Assembly: GCF_002080045.1 (NCBI RefSeq)
Contig: NZ_MUIN01000015.1
Span: 280,380-344,379 of the forward strand
Length of the DNA stretch: 64,000 nucleotides
Direction: 5' to 3'
Origin: Pseudomonas sp. Bc-h
GTDB taxonomy: Bacteria; Pseudomonadota; Gammaproteobacteria; Pseudomonadales; Pseudomonadaceae
Shown here: positions 7,255 through 16,723 of the stretch, one piece after another
How the letters are laid out: each line of letters starts with the position of its first letter
Numbering within the stretch: position 1 is the first letter of the stretch
Program-made: the position numbers and the translations under genes
Notes under the pieces: model-generated
What the model was told of the DNA's origin: nothing
Database searches by the model: none
Seen by the model: only the letters and a program-made list of their open reading frames with translations

Positions 7255-9960
7255 TTAGCGCTTCACCTTCTTCGGCGGTAGCGGCAGCGGCGCGAACAAG
7301 GCTTCGATTTCCTCATCCTGCAGCTTCCAGTCCCCGGAAGTCCTCCCGTCCAGCACGCCGGACGCCAAGGCTGACTTTTCATGCTGCAGGTGCTGGATTT
7401 TCTCTTCCACCGTGCCGCGGGCGATCAGCTTGTAGACGAACACCGGTTTTTCCTGACCGATGCGATAGGCGCGGTCAGTGGCCTGATTTTCCGCAGCGGG
7501 ATTCCACCATGGGTCGTAATGAATCACCGTGTCCGCCGCCGTCAGGTTCAGACCCGTCCCGCCCGCCTTGAGGCTGATAAGGAAGATCGAACGCTTGCCG
7601 CTCTGGAAGTCCTGCACCGGCGTACGTCGATCTTTGGTACGGCCAGTCAGCAAGGCGTATTCGATGCCGCGTTGTTGCAGTTCCACCTCGATCAGTTCGA
7701 GCATCGAGGTGAACTGAGAGAACAGCAGGATCTTGCGGTTCTCCGACAGCAGTTCTTCCAGCATTTCCATCAGGCTTTGCAGCTTGGCCGAGCTGGAATG
7801 TCGAGGGTTGAGCGGCACGCTGTTGACCAGACGCAGGTCGCAGCAGACCTGGCGCAGCTTGAGCAGCGCCTCCAGAATGATGATCTGACTGCGCGCCACG
7901 CCCTTGCGGGTGATCTCGTCGCGCACCTTTTTGTCCATCGCCAGACGCATGGTTTCGTATACGTCGCGCTGAGCATCGTTGAGTTCGACCCAATGCACGA
8001 TTTCGGTCTTGGGCGGCAGCTCAGTGGCCACCTGCTCCTTGGTGCGGCGCAGCAGGAAGGGTTTGATCCGGGCATTGAGATGCTGCAAGCGCGCTTCGTT
8101 GCCGAGCTTTTCAATGGGCGTGCGGTAGTTGCTGCTGAACTGCTTGGCGTCGCCCAGCCAGCCTGGCATCAGGAAATGGAACAGTGACCAGAGTTCACCC
8201 AGATGGTTTTCCAGCGGCGTGCCGCTCAGGCACAGGCGTTGCCGGGCGTTGAGCTGGCGCGCCGCCTGGGCCGCCTTGCTGTTGGGGTTCTTGATGTACT
8301 GCGCTTCGTCGAGCACCAGCACATGCAGCAGCTGTTTGCTGAGCAGCTCCACATCCCTTGGCAGCAAGGCGTAAGTGGTCAGGATCAGGTCGTAGTCCTC
8401 CAGACTCTGGTATTCCTGATGCCGGTTGGCGCCATACAGCGCGAGCACATTGAGCTGCGGCGTGAAATGCTTCGCCTCGTCCATCCAGTTGGGGATGAGA
8501 CTGGTGGGCATCACCGCCAGCGCTGGACGATCCAGGCGCCCGGCCTGTTTTTCCACCAGCAGATGCGCGAGGGTTTGCAGGGTCTTGCCCAGGCCCATGT
8601 CATCGGCCAGCACGCCGCCGACTTCCAGTTCGCGCAGCGCCTGCATCCAGCTCAGGCCTTCGAGCTGATAAGGCCGCAGCTTGGCGTTGAGCCCTTTGGG
8701 CACCTTGACGCTGGCGTTCTTGATGTTCACCAGCCGCTCGGAGAACTGTCGCAGCCGGTCGCCGCCTTGCCACACCAGCGGCATGTCGTCGAGCTGCTTG
8801 AGGCGCGTGGCGTCAGCAGTGTTCAGGCGAATGGCGTCATTGCCTTCCTCCCGCCAATAGAAATCGCCGAGGGTGGCCAACACGGTTTTCAACCGGCCGT
8901 AGGGCAGTGCGACCTGAATCGGTCCGCCGCCGCGCTGGGTGAAATGGTTGAGTTGCACCAGCAGTTGCTCATCGTCGCGGCGCTTGGCGATACCGGCCAG
9001 GGTCATCAGCTCCGGGTGCGTGCGCAGCAAGTTGATCAGGATCGGCAGCAGGCTCAGGCGCTCGCCGTTGACGATGATCCCCAGTTCCAGATCGAACCAG
9101 TCTCGCTCCGGCTCCTCGTCGACGACCGCATACCAGTCGTCCACCGGCGTCACGTCGAAACCGAAATCATCGTGCATCTCGACGTCCCAACCGTGATCAC
9201 GAAGCACCGGCAACTCATCGAGCATGAAGCTCAGCCAGGCCTTGTCGTTGGGCAGTTCGAACATTTCCCCGGCGCTGTCGGGCAACGCCTTGCTCTGGCG
9301 GGTGGCGATGCGGAAACCGATGTCCTGCAACTGCCTGCGGTATTGCCCTTCGCGGTCCATATGACGACGCAGACGCAGCGTCTCGTCTGTCAGGTGGCGC
9401 ACGATATCGCTGGAGCGGCCGGGGCTGGGCATGCCCGAGGCGTAGAACTCGCCGTAACCAAAGGCCAGTGCGGCGCGGTGCTGAATGTGCCGCTGCATCT
9501 TGCCGTTGCGCGGCTCGTAGGCGCTGAACTCGAAGCTGGCGAGGATCAGTCGGGGTTTGGGTTCGATATCGCTGATGATGCGTTCAGGCAAGGCTGGCTT
9601 TTCTTCGGGCTTGGGCGCGAGGGTGGACGATTGTCGGTCCACGTTTGCCAGAAGCTCGGGCAAGGTTTCGGGATCCTGCAGGAAGAACAGCGCCGCCGCA
9701 CAGTGCTTGCAGTTGTTCCTGACCGGACAGGTGCATTTGCCCACCACAAAGTTGCGCGTGCGCTCCGGGTCTTTGAACTGCAGGGTCTGGGTGTAGATTT
9801 CCAGGCTCGAGCCACGGCACACAGTGCGAACCAGATTGGGGCTCAGGTGCTGCAGCGACACGCGTTTCTGCCGCGCATAGTCGAGCCCGCGTTCCACGCT
9901 CTGCGCCTTGAACAACGGTTCCCATGGCAGGGCCAGGGCTTTTTCCAATAGGGATGACAC
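7255..9960 (-). CDS. SWIM zinc finger / SNF2-family DEAD-like helicase
   Basis: 901 residues from GTG 9960. A SWIM zinc finger lies at residues 76-86 (Cys76, Cys78, Cys84, His86 in CTCPVRNNCKHC). The SNF2 ATPase core begins near residue 440 with DDMGLGKT (Walker A) and DEAQ (motif II), followed by a helicase-C half with QATDRAYRIGQ. Such proteins are ATP-driven duplex translocases. It is the third gene of an mfd-csiV-helicase operon, with 13 bases to csiV. It converges on the FAN1-like nuclease, suggesting a role in DNA repair, though its substrate is unknown. Confidence 0.92.
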   Translation of the reverse strand: MSSLLEKALALPWEPLFKAQSVERGLDYARQKRVSLQHLSPNLVRTVCRGSSLEIYTQTLQFKDPERTRNFVVGKCTCPVRNNCKHCAAALFFLQDPETLPELLANVDRQSSTLAPKPEEKPALPERIISDIEPKPRLILASFEFSAYEPRNGKMQRHIQHRAALAFGYGEFYASGMPSPGRSSDIVRHLTDETLRLRRHMDREGQYRRQLQDIGFRIATRQSKALPDSAGEMFELPNDKAWLSFMLDELPVLRDHGWDVEMHDDFGFDVTPVDDWYAVVDEEPERDWFDLELGIIVNGERLSLLPILINLLRTHPELMTLAGIAKRRDDEQLLVQLNHFTQRGGGPIQVALPYGRLKTVLATLGDFYWREEGNDAIRLNTADATRLKQLDDMPLVWQGGDRLRQFSERLVNIKNASVKVPKGLNAKLRPYQLEGLSWMQALRELEVGGVLADDMGLGKTLQTLAHLLVEKQAGRLDRPALAVMPTSLIPNWMDEAKHFTPQLNVLALYGANRHQEYQSLEDYDLILTTYALLPRDVELLSKQLLHVLVLDEAQYIKNPNSKAAQAARQLNARQRLCLSGTPLENHLGELWSLFHFLMPGWLGDAKQFSSNYRTPIEKLGNEARLQHLNARIKPFLLRRTKEQVATELPPKTEIVHWVELNDAQRDVYETMRLAMDKKVRDEITRKGVARSQIIILEALLKLRQVCCDLRLVNSVPLNPRHSSSAKLQSLMEMLEELLSENRKILLFSQFTSMLELIEVELQQRGIEYALLTGRTKDRRTPVQDFQSGKRSIFLISLKAGGTGLNLTAADTVIHYDPWWNPAAENQATDRAYRIGQEKPVFVYKLIARGTVEEKIQHLQHEKSALASGVLDGRTSGDWKLQDEEIEALFAPLPLPPKKVKR

Positions 9961-9973
9961 GTCTTGCCCTACG

Positions 9974-10510
9974 TCAACGCGGTGCTTGAAGAGGAGAAAC
10001 CTTGATCAACATGGCCAGACTTCCGTTGTCCATGTAGGTCAATTCGCCGTTGCGAACCCGAGTCGCCTGACGCATCCGCTCGCTGGTGACCAGCACGCCG
10101 TGGTCGTCGAGCTGGTTGACCCAGAAATTGGCGTCGATGTCCGTGAAGCGTGCAAGGCCCAGGCTGAGTGTTCCCTCAATGGGAAAGTGGCCGAACTGTT
10201 CCTGACCGCTGCTGATCGCAACCTTGCTCGGTGTCGCGCTGAGGTCCTGTTGCCAGGCTCGGTGCAGCAGCACTTTGTAACCGTCGCTGGATTCCAGCTT
10301 GCTCACCAGCCCGTCGAGCGCGGTAGCGGTCTGGTTGTCGGCCCCCAGTTTCTGCGCGCCAGCGGCCCAGTCTTCCGGGGCAGGCTGGTTGGTGGCCGCC
10401 GGTTCGCCGTTCTGGCGAAACAGGATCATTTCCACCTGATAGGTGCCGTCGGCGAAGGCCGCAGGAGCGATCAGCACCAGCAGCAGGGTGAGCGAGCGAA
10501 ACAGACGCAT
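9974..10510 (-). CDS. CsiV-family periplasmic protein
   Basis: 178 residues with a clean signal peptide (MRLFRSLTLLLVLIAPAAFA), so the protein is exported. The mature part starts TYQVEMILFRQ, and the length and the QATRVRNGELTYMD end match the CsiV (peptidoglycan-binding) family. It sits between mfd and the SNF2 helicase gene with 9- and 13-base gaps, so all three share a transcript. Its link to the two DNA-acting neighbours is not obvious. Confidence 0.82.
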   Translation of the reverse strand: MRLFRSLTLLLVLIAPAAFADGTYQVEMILFRQNGEPAATNQPAPEDWAAGAQKLGADNQTATALDGLVSKLESSDGYKVLLHRAWQQDLSATPSKVAISSGQEQFGHFPIEGTLSLGLARFTDIDANFWVNQLDDHGVLVTSERMRQATRVRNGELTYMDNGSLAMLIKVSPLQAPR

Positions 10511-10519
10511 GGTGAATCC

Positions 10520-13500
10520 TTAAACCGACTTTTTGGAGGGCTGCGGGGTCAGGCGCTCAAGCAGCGCTTCAATCGTATTGAAGCGCTCCTCGGGACGTTC
10601 CATCGGCACCGTGAACTTGAACAATGTGGCACCTTCGAATTTGTACCGCTTGGGTTGCCCCTGAATCAGCTTGATCAATGTCAGCGGATCTACTGGAGTA
10701 TCGGCCGCGAATTCGATTCGTCCACCCTGCGGGCCAGCATCTACCTTCTTGATCCCCAGCTGCTCGGCCTTGAGCTTGAGCGAGGTCATGCGCACCAGAT
10801 TCTTGGTCGGTTCCGGCAGCAGGCCGAAGCGGTCGATCATTTCCACCTGCAGGTCTTTGAGGCCCTCTTCGTCGGCGGCGTTGGCAATGCGCTTGTAGAG
10901 GATCAGGCGCGCATGCACGTCCGGCAGGTAATCCTCCGGAATCAGCCCGGGCACTCGCAGGTTGATTTCCGGACCGCCGCCCAGCGGCTGATCCAGATTC
11001 GGCTGCTCGCCCTTGCGGATCGACTTCACCGCGCGTTCGAGCATCTCCATATAAAGGGTGAAACCCACGGCCTGGATCTGCCCGCTCTGGCCTTCGCCGA
11101 GCAGCTCGCCCGCACCGCGGATTTCCAGGTCGTTGGTCGCCAGCACGAAGCCTGCGCCCAGGTCCTGAGTGTTGGCGATCGCTTCCAGACGCTTCTCGGC
11201 GTCGGGCGTGATCTGCTTGCGCGGCGGCGTCAGCAGGTAGGCGTAAGCCTGGTGGTGACTGCGCCCGACACGGCCGCGCAATTGGTGCAGCTGGGCCAGG
11301 CCGAACTTGTCGGCGCGTTCGATGATGATGGTGTTGGCGCTCGGCACGTCGATGCCAGTCTCGATGATGGTCGAGGCGATCAGTACGTTGAAACGCTTGT
11401 GATAGAAATCGCTCATCACCTGTTCGAGATCGCGCTCATGCATCTGCCCGTGGCCGATGCCGATGCGAGCTTCGGGGACCAGTTCGGCGAGGTCGGCGGC
11501 GCATTTTTCGATGGTCTTCACATCGTTGTGCAGGTAGTAGACCTGACCGCCGCGCAACAGCTCACGCAGCAACGCCTCTTTGACCGTCGGCTTGTTCTGC
11601 TCCATGACGAAGGTGCGCACCGATAGCCGGCGGGCGGGCGGGGTGGCGATGATCGACAGGTCGCGCATGCCGGCCACGGCCATGTTCAGCGTGCGCGGGA
11701 TTGGCGTGGCGGTCAGGGTCAGGATGTCGACCTCGCTGCGCAACGCCTTGAGCTGTTCTTTCTGACGCACACCGAAGCGGTGTTCTTCGTCGATGATCAC
11801 CAGCCCCAGATTCTTGATTTTGACGTCGTCCTGCAACAGCTTGTGCGTGCCGATGACGATATCGATCTTGCCTTCGGCCAGATCGGCCACGGCGGCGTTG
11901 ATCTCCTTGGCCGATTTGAAGCGGCTCATGACTTCAACGGTCACCGGCCAGTCGGCGAAGCGGTCGCGGAAACTGTTGTAGTGCTGCTGGGCGAGCAGGG
12001 TGGTCGGCACCAGAATCGCCACCTGCTTGCCGCCGTGCACGGCAATGAACGCAGCACGCATCGCCACTTCGGTCTTGCCGAAACCGACGTCACCGCACAC
12101 CAGGCGGTCCATCGGCTTGGGTGCCAGCATGTCGTGGCGCACGGCTTCGATGGTGGTCTGCTGGTCCGGGGTTTCCTCGAACGGGAAGCCGGCGCTGAAG
12201 GTCTCGTAGTCCAGCTTCGGATCGGCGAACGCATACCCCTCGCGGGCGGCGCGGCGGGCATAGATGTCCAGCAGCTCGGCGGCCACGTCGCGTACTTGCT
12301 CGGCCGCTTTGCGCTTGGCTTTCTGCCAGGCTTCGGAACCCAGCCGGTGCAGCGGCGCCAGTTCGTCATCGCTGCCGGTGTAGCGGGCGATCAGGTGCAG
12401 GTTGGCGACCGGGACGTACAGTTTGGCCTCTTCGGCGTATGCCAGCATCAGGAACTCGGCGACCTGATTTTCGACTTCCAGTGTGGCCAGCCCCAGATAG
12501 CGTCCGACACCGTGGTCGATGTGCACCACCGGCGCGCCTTCGCGCAGTTCGGCGAGGTTCTTGATAACCGCATCGTTGGAGTGACCGTCGGCGCGTTTCT
12601 CGCGTCGACGGCGCTGCATCACTCGCTGACCGAACAGTGGGCTTTCGGCAATCAGTGCCAGCGCCGTTTGGTCCAGCGCTGTCTGTTCCAGTAGCAGACC
12701 TTCGTCCAGCGGCGCGATGGTGATTGCCAACCGCTCCTTGCTGTCGACGAACTCCAGCCAGCTGTCGAGGGTTTTCGGGCGCAGCTTCAGCCGTTCCAGC
12801 AACTCCAGCAGCACTTCGCGACGGCCGGCGGATTCGGCGGTGAACAGCACGCGCCCGGGGAAATCGTTGAGGAAGTTCGACAGCGCCGCCAATGGCTCGC
12901 TGGCCTTGGCCTCGATCGCCAGATTCGGCAGGGCCTGCGCCGGGAATCGTTCGCGTCCGACGCCGGTCTCCACGTCGTCCTGGCTGGTAACGACCCGCGG
13001 CCAGGTTTTAAGACGTGCGAAGCAGTCTTCCACCGGCAGGAACAGTTCATCGGGCGGCAACAATGGACGGTCAGGGTCGACGCGGCGTTCTTCATAACGA
13101 TTGCGCACGTCCTTCCAGAAGGTCTCGGCGGCCTGCTCGATGCCTGGCAAGGAGAACACTTGCGTGTCCTGCGGCAGGTAGTCGAACAGGGTCGAGGTTT
13201 CTTCAAAGAACAACGGGATGTAGTACTCGATACCCGCAGGTGTAATCCCGCTGTTCAAATCCTGAAAGATCGGGCTACGGCGGAAGTCGACATCGAAGCG
13301 CTCGCGAAAACGCGCCTTGAAACGGGTGACGGCTTCCTTCTGCAGCGGGAATTCCTTGGCCGGCAACAGACGCACCGAATCGACCTTGTCGATGGAACGC
13401 TGGGTTTCCGGCTCGAAGGTGCGCAGGGTTTCGATTTCGTCGTCGAACAGGTCGATTCGGTAGGGCAGTTTGCTGCCCATCGGGAACAGGTCGATCAGCG

Positions 13501-13999
13501 CGCCGCGTACCGTGAACTCGCCATGCTCGTACACCGTGTCGACGTAGCGGTAACCGCTGGCCTCAAGCCGCGTGCGCATCAGCTCGACATCAAGCTTCTG
13601 GCCGACGTCGAGCACCAGGCTGCTGCCGAGCAGGAATTTGGTCGGCGCCAGTCGGTGCAGGGCGGTGGTGATCGGCACGACCAGTACGCCGTGTTCCAGC
13701 TCCGGCAGCCGGTAAAGGCTGGCGATGCGCTGGGAGATGATGTCCTGATGCGGCGAGAACAGGTCGTAGGGCAGGGTTTCCCAGTCGGGGAAATGCAGCA
13801 CCGGAAGATCAGGGGCGAAAAACTTCAGTTCCTGTTCCAGACGCTCGGCACTTTGGCTGTCGGCGGTCAAAAGCAGGGTGAAGCGTTTCGCGGCGCTGGC
13901 GGCCTCGGCGATGGCCAGGCTCTGAGCGGCACCGGGCAGGTTGCCCCAATGTTGTTTGCCTGCAGCGGCAGGGAGAATCGGTAGGCGCAGAACGGGCAC
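10520..13999 (-). CDS. mfd: Transcription-repair coupling factor Mfd
   Basis: 1159 residues from GTG 13999, with GGAG 11 bases upstream. This is the full length expected. Domains in order: UvrB-homology region (about 1-350), RNA-polymerase-interaction domain (about 480-560), RecG-like SF2 translocase with GDVGFGKTEVA (Walker A) and DEEHRFG (DEAH-type box), TRG region with a QLRGRVGR motif, and a C-terminal domain that masks UvrA binding. Mfd displaces RNA polymerase stalled at lesions and recruits UvrA. It is the first gene of a minus-strand operon with csiV and the helicase. It is divergent from gap. Confidence 0.98.
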   Translation of the reverse strand: MPVLRLPILPAAAGKQHWGNLPGAAQSLAIAEAASAAKRFTLLLTADSQSAERLEQELKFFAPDLPVLHFPDWETLPYDLFSPHQDIISQRIASLYRLPELEHGVLVVPITTALHRLAPTKFLLGSSLVLDVGQKLDVELMRTRLEASGYRYVDTVYEHGEFTVRGALIDLFPMGSKLPYRIDLFDDEIETLRTFEPETQRSIDKVDSVRLLPAKEFPLQKEAVTRFKARFRERFDVDFRRSPIFQDLNSGITPAGIEYYIPLFFEETSTLFDYLPQDTQVFSLPGIEQAAETFWKDVRNRYEERRVDPDRPLLPPDELFLPVEDCFARLKTWPRVVTSQDDVETGVGRERFPAQALPNLAIEAKASEPLAALSNFLNDFPGRVLFTAESAGRREVLLELLERLKLRPKTLDSWLEFVDSKERLAITIAPLDEGLLLEQTALDQTALALIAESPLFGQRVMQRRRREKRADGHSNDAVIKNLAELREGAPVVHIDHGVGRYLGLATLEVENQVAEFLMLAYAEEAKLYVPVANLHLIARYTGSDDELAPLHRLGSEAWQKAKRKAAEQVRDVAAELLDIYARRAAREGYAFADPKLDYETFSAGFPFEETPDQQTTIEAVRHDMLAPKPMDRLVCGDVGFGKTEVAMRAAFIAVHGGKQVAILVPTTLLAQQHYNSFRDRFADWPVTVEVMSRFKSAKEINAAVADLAEGKIDIVIGTHKLLQDDVKIKNLGLVIIDEEHRFGVRQKEQLKALRSEVDILTLTATPIPRTLNMAVAGMRDLSIIATPPARRLSVRTFVMEQNKPTVKEALLRELLRGGQVYYLHNDVKTIEKCAADLAELVPEARIGIGHGQMHERDLEQVMSDFYHKRFNVLIASTIIETGIDVPSANTIIIERADKFGLAQLHQLRGRVGRSHHQAYAYLLTPPRKQITPDAEKRLEAIANTQDLGAGFVLATNDLEIRGAGELLGEGQSGQIQAVGFTLYMEMLERAVKSIRKGEQPNLDQPLGGGPEINLRVPGLIPEDYLPDVHARLILYKRIANAADEEGLKDLQVEMIDRFGLLPEPTKNLVRMTSLKLKAEQLGIKKVDAGPQGGRIEFAADTPVDPLTLIKLIQGQPKRYKFEGATLFKFTVPMERPEERFNTIEALLERLTPQPSKKSV

Positions 14000-14115
14000 G
14001 GAAGATAAAGCTCCAGGCGTTGCGGCAAAGCCGGGGATTGTAACTAAATCGGGAATCCGCTGTCAGTTTTACGCTCACGCAATTATGTAGTGCCAGTCTT
14101 CTTCAAAACACTGGA

Positions 14116-14144
14116 TTGCTCATAAACAAAGGCTTGGGCATAAT
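14116..14144 (+). promoter_or_regulatory. Predicted sigma70 promoter of gap
   Basis: TTGCTC at 14116-14121 and CATAAT at 14139-14144 are separated by 17 bases and lie 40 bases before the GTG start. They sit in the divergent gap with mfd. Confidence 0.6.
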
Positions 14145-14183
14145 GTAGTCCCTTTTTTCAGCCCCTACATGTGGAAGGTTCCC

Positions 14184-15632
14184 GTGACTCAGAAGCCCGA
14201 CCAGTGTCTTGGTGAATGGATCGATCGTGAAGCGCTCGCCGAGGCGATGATCCCGCTAATCGGTCAGCTCTACCGCAATAACAACGTGGTGAGTTCGATC
14301 TATGGCCGCACCCTGATCAATCGTTCCGTCATCGCGATTCTCAAGGCGCACCGCTTTGCGCGTCATCGTCAAGCCGACGCGACCGAGTTGTCCGTACACG
14401 AGACTTTCCCGCTCATCAAAGCGATGAGCGAGCTTAAACTGGGTGCCGCTTCGGTCGACCTGGGCAAGCTGGCCGTCAAATACAAGGCCGAAGCCAATGG
14501 CCGTACTGCCGAGCAGTTCGTCCGTGAAGAAATGGCTGAAATCGTTGGCCAACAGAACTCCGGCGCTCGCAAGGGCACTGACGTCGTGCTGTACGGTTTC
14601 GGCCGTATCGGTCGTCTGCTGGCCCGCATCCTGATCGAAAAAACCGGTGGCGGCGACGGCCTGCGTCTGCGTGCCATCGTCGTGCGCAAAGGCGCCGAGA
14701 ACGATCTGGTCAAGCGCGCGAGCCTGCTGCGTCGTGACTCGGTTCACGGCCCGTTCGACGGCACCATCACCATCGATGAAGCCAACAACACCATCAGCGC
14801 CAACGGCAACCTGATTCAGGTGATCTACGCCAAGAACCCGACCGAGGTGGACTACACCCAGTACGGTATCAAGGACGCGCTGCTGGTCGACAACACCGGT
14901 GTATGGCGTGATGCCGACGGTCTGGGCCAGCACCTGCAGTGCCCTGGCATCGACCGCGTGGTGCTGACCGCGCCGGGCAAAGGCAAGCTGAAGAACATCG
15001 TTCACGGTATCAACCACCAGCAGATCACTGCCGATGACAAGATCATCTCGGCTGCGTCCTGCACCACCAACGCCATCGTGCCGGTCCTCAAGGCCGTCAA
15101 CGACAAGTTCGGTATCGTCAACGGTCACGTTGAAACGGTTCACTCGTACACCAACGACCAGAACCTGATCGACAACTTCCACAAGGGCGATCGCCGTGGC
15201 CGTAGCGCCGCGCTGAACATGGTCATCACCGAAACCGGCGCTGCCACTGCCGCTGCCAAGGCGCTGCCTGAGCTGGCCGGCAAGCTGACCGGCAACGCGA
15301 TTCGCGTTCCGACGCCGAACGTGTCGATGGCGATTCTGAACCTGAACCTGGGCACCGCGACCACTCGCGAAGAAATGAACGAATACCTGCGCGAAACCGC
15401 GCTGTACTCGGACCTGCACAAGCAAATCGATTTCGTGAACTCGCAGGAAGTGGTATCCACCGACTTCGTCGGCTCCCGCCACGCCGGTGTGGTCGATGCC
15501 GAAGCGACCATCTGCATGGATAACCGCGTTGTGCTGTACGTCTGGTACGACAACGAATTCGGTTACAGCTGCCAGGTGGTTCGTGTGATGGAAGACATGG
15601 CGGGCGTCAACCCACCGGCTTTCCCGAAGTAA
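14184..15632 (+). CDS. gap: Glyceraldehyde-3-phosphate dehydrogenase, N-terminally extended type
   Basis: 482 residues from GTG 14184. GGAAGG lies five bases upstream of this GTG, whereas the ATG at 14169 has no ribosome-binding site; the ATG would add MWKVP. About 125 extra N-terminal residues precede the NAD-binding GFGRIGRLLAR motif. The catalytic Cys is in SAASCTTNAI, and the C terminus has WYDNEFGYS. The protein interconverts glyceraldehyde-3-phosphate and 1,3-bisphosphoglycerate. The extended form beside mfd is a genus-typical arrangement (PA3001/PA3002 in P. aeruginosa) and probably serves gluconeogenic growth; that role is inference. Confidence 0.95.
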   Translation: MTQKPDQCLGEWIDREALAEAMIPLIGQLYRNNNVVSSIYGRTLINRSVIAILKAHRFARHRQADATELSVHETFPLIKAMSELKLGAASVDLGKLAVKYKAEANGRTAEQFVREEMAEIVGQQNSGARKGTDVVLYGFGRIGRLLARILIEKTGGGDGLRLRAIVVRKGAENDLVKRASLLRRDSVHGPFDGTITIDEANNTISANGNLIQVIYAKNPTEVDYTQYGIKDALLVDNTGVWRDADGLGQHLQCPGIDRVVLTAPGKGKLKNIVHGINHQQITADDKIISAASCTTNAIVPVLKAVNDKFGIVNGHVETVHSYTNDQNLIDNFHKGDRRGRSAALNMVITETGAATAAAKALPELAGKLTGNAIRVPTPNVSMAILNLNLGTATTREEMNEYLRETALYSDLHKQIDFVNSQEVVSTDFVGSRHAGVVDAEATICMDNRVVLYVWYDNEFGYSCQVVRVMEDMAGVNPPAFPK

Positions 15633-15678
15633 GATAGAGGCAGCGGCGGGCCGTTAGCTGCACGCCGCAAGCTGAATC

Positions 15679-15713
15679 AAAAAACGCCCCGAATGGTTCG
15701 GGGCGTTTTTTTT
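15679..15713 (+). terminator. Rho-independent terminator of gap
   Basis: AACGCCCCGAA, loop TGG, TTCGGGGCGTT, then a run of T. A strong GC stem with a T-tract 47 bases after the gap stop. Confidence 0.93.
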
Positions 15714-15828
15714 GGGTGGAGGTTTGTGAAAAGCCGGAGGCTTTTCAAAAGTAACTCGCCGAAGGCGAAACAGGTCTGGCGTTACCGGTTAGCCAGAGCC
15801 CCAACCCCCAGACCCGTCACTCACACAT

Positions 15829-15857
15829 AAAAAAGCCCGCTCAAAAAGCGGGCTTCT
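15829..15857 (-). terminator. Rho-independent terminator of the efe operon
   Basis: AAGCCCGCT and AGCGGGCTT form a 9-bp stem. On the minus strand it is followed by a T-run (AAAAAA at 15829-15834 on plus). It lies just after the last efe gene. Confidence 0.9.
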
Positions 15858-15871
15858 CATTGCGCTCAGGC

Positions 15872-16696
15872 TCAGTTCAGACCGAGTTTGCCACGCATCT
15901 GCGACAGGTCTTCAGCCAGGGTGTTGACCGGGCCGGCCAGGGCTTTACGGTCGTTTTCCTTGACCTTGTCATAGGTCTCGTAACCACCATCCTTGGTCTT
16001 GTACTTGGCCAGGATCTTGTCCACGGTCGCGAAGTTCTTCTCCACCTTGCTCACGAACGCTGCGTCAGACTTCTGCAGTTGCGGTTTGAACAGATCGACG
16101 ATCTTCTTCGAACCGTCAACGTTGCCCTGGAAGTCATACAGGTCGGTGTGGCTGTAACGGTCTTCCTCACCGGACAACTTGGTCGCAGCCACTTCTTCCA
16201 TCAGCGCAGCAGCACCGCCCACCACTTTCTCTGGCGGGAAAGTCATGTCGGCGATGCGCGATTGCAGCTCTTTGACGTCAGCCAGCAGCTTGTCAGCGAA
16301 AACAGCCTGATCCTTGGTGGTGTTCTGCGAGAACAGTGCATATTCCAGACGGTGGAAACCGGTGAAATCGTCAGCTTTCACGCCGTTTTCGTGGTCGTCT
16401 TCGCGGGAGTCGATCGAAGCGTCCAGATCACTGAACAGCTCAGCGATAGGCTCGATGGATTCGTAGGAAATACGCGTCGTCGGGAACAGCTTCTTGGCAG
16501 TCGCCAGGTCACCTTTCTTGACGGCGTCGGTGAACTTCTGGGTGTCTTCAGCCAGTTTGTCGACGTTTTCGGTGACGTAAATCTTGTAGTCGGAAACTGG
16601 CGTTACCAGATCCAGCGGTGCCGTTGCCGCGAACACGGACATCGGGGTCTGCAACAAGCCGAGGGTAACCAACAACGCGAGAGGCGACTTTTTCAT
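15872..16696 (-). CDS. EfeM-like imelysin-domain lipo/periplasmic iron-uptake protein
   Basis: 274 residues with a signal peptide (about 1-23, ending VFA). The rest is a single imelysin/M75 domain with the HxxE metal-site motif in GFHRLEYALF near residue 110-120 and a second conserved ERYSHTDL. It lacks the N-terminal cupredoxin domain of full EfeO, so it is the EfeM type. It is the last gene of the efeU-efeO-efeB operon, 27 bases after efeB, and its domain is paralogous to the EfeO C-terminal domain. It presumably binds iron in the periplasm. Confidence 0.87.
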   Translation of the reverse strand: MKKSPLALLVTLGLLQTPMSVFAATAPLDLVTPVSDYKIYVTENVDKLAEDTQKFTDAVKKGDLATAKKLFPTTRISYESIEPIAELFSDLDASIDSREDDHENGVKADDFTGFHRLEYALFSQNTTKDQAVFADKLLADVKELQSRIADMTFPPEKVVGGAAALMEEVAATKLSGEEDRYSHTDLYDFQGNVDGSKKIVDLFKPQLQKSDAAFVSKVEKNFATVDKILAKYKTKDGGYETYDKVKENDRKALAGPVNTLAEDLSQMRGKLGLN

Positions 16697-16723
16697 GGAG
16701 CTCTTCCTGTGAGGTAAGGGTTG

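Noticed and set aside
8203..12694. Long plus-strand frames (8203-9951, 9908-11626, 11780-12694) opposite the helicase, csiV and mfd
   Set aside because: Antisense shadows of mfd, csiV and the SNF2 helicase; composition is Gln/His/Arg-rich, typical of reversed high-GC coding sequence.
14169..14183. ATG start for gap
   Set aside because: No ribosome-binding site before this ATG; the GTG at 14184 has GGAAGG at good spacing.
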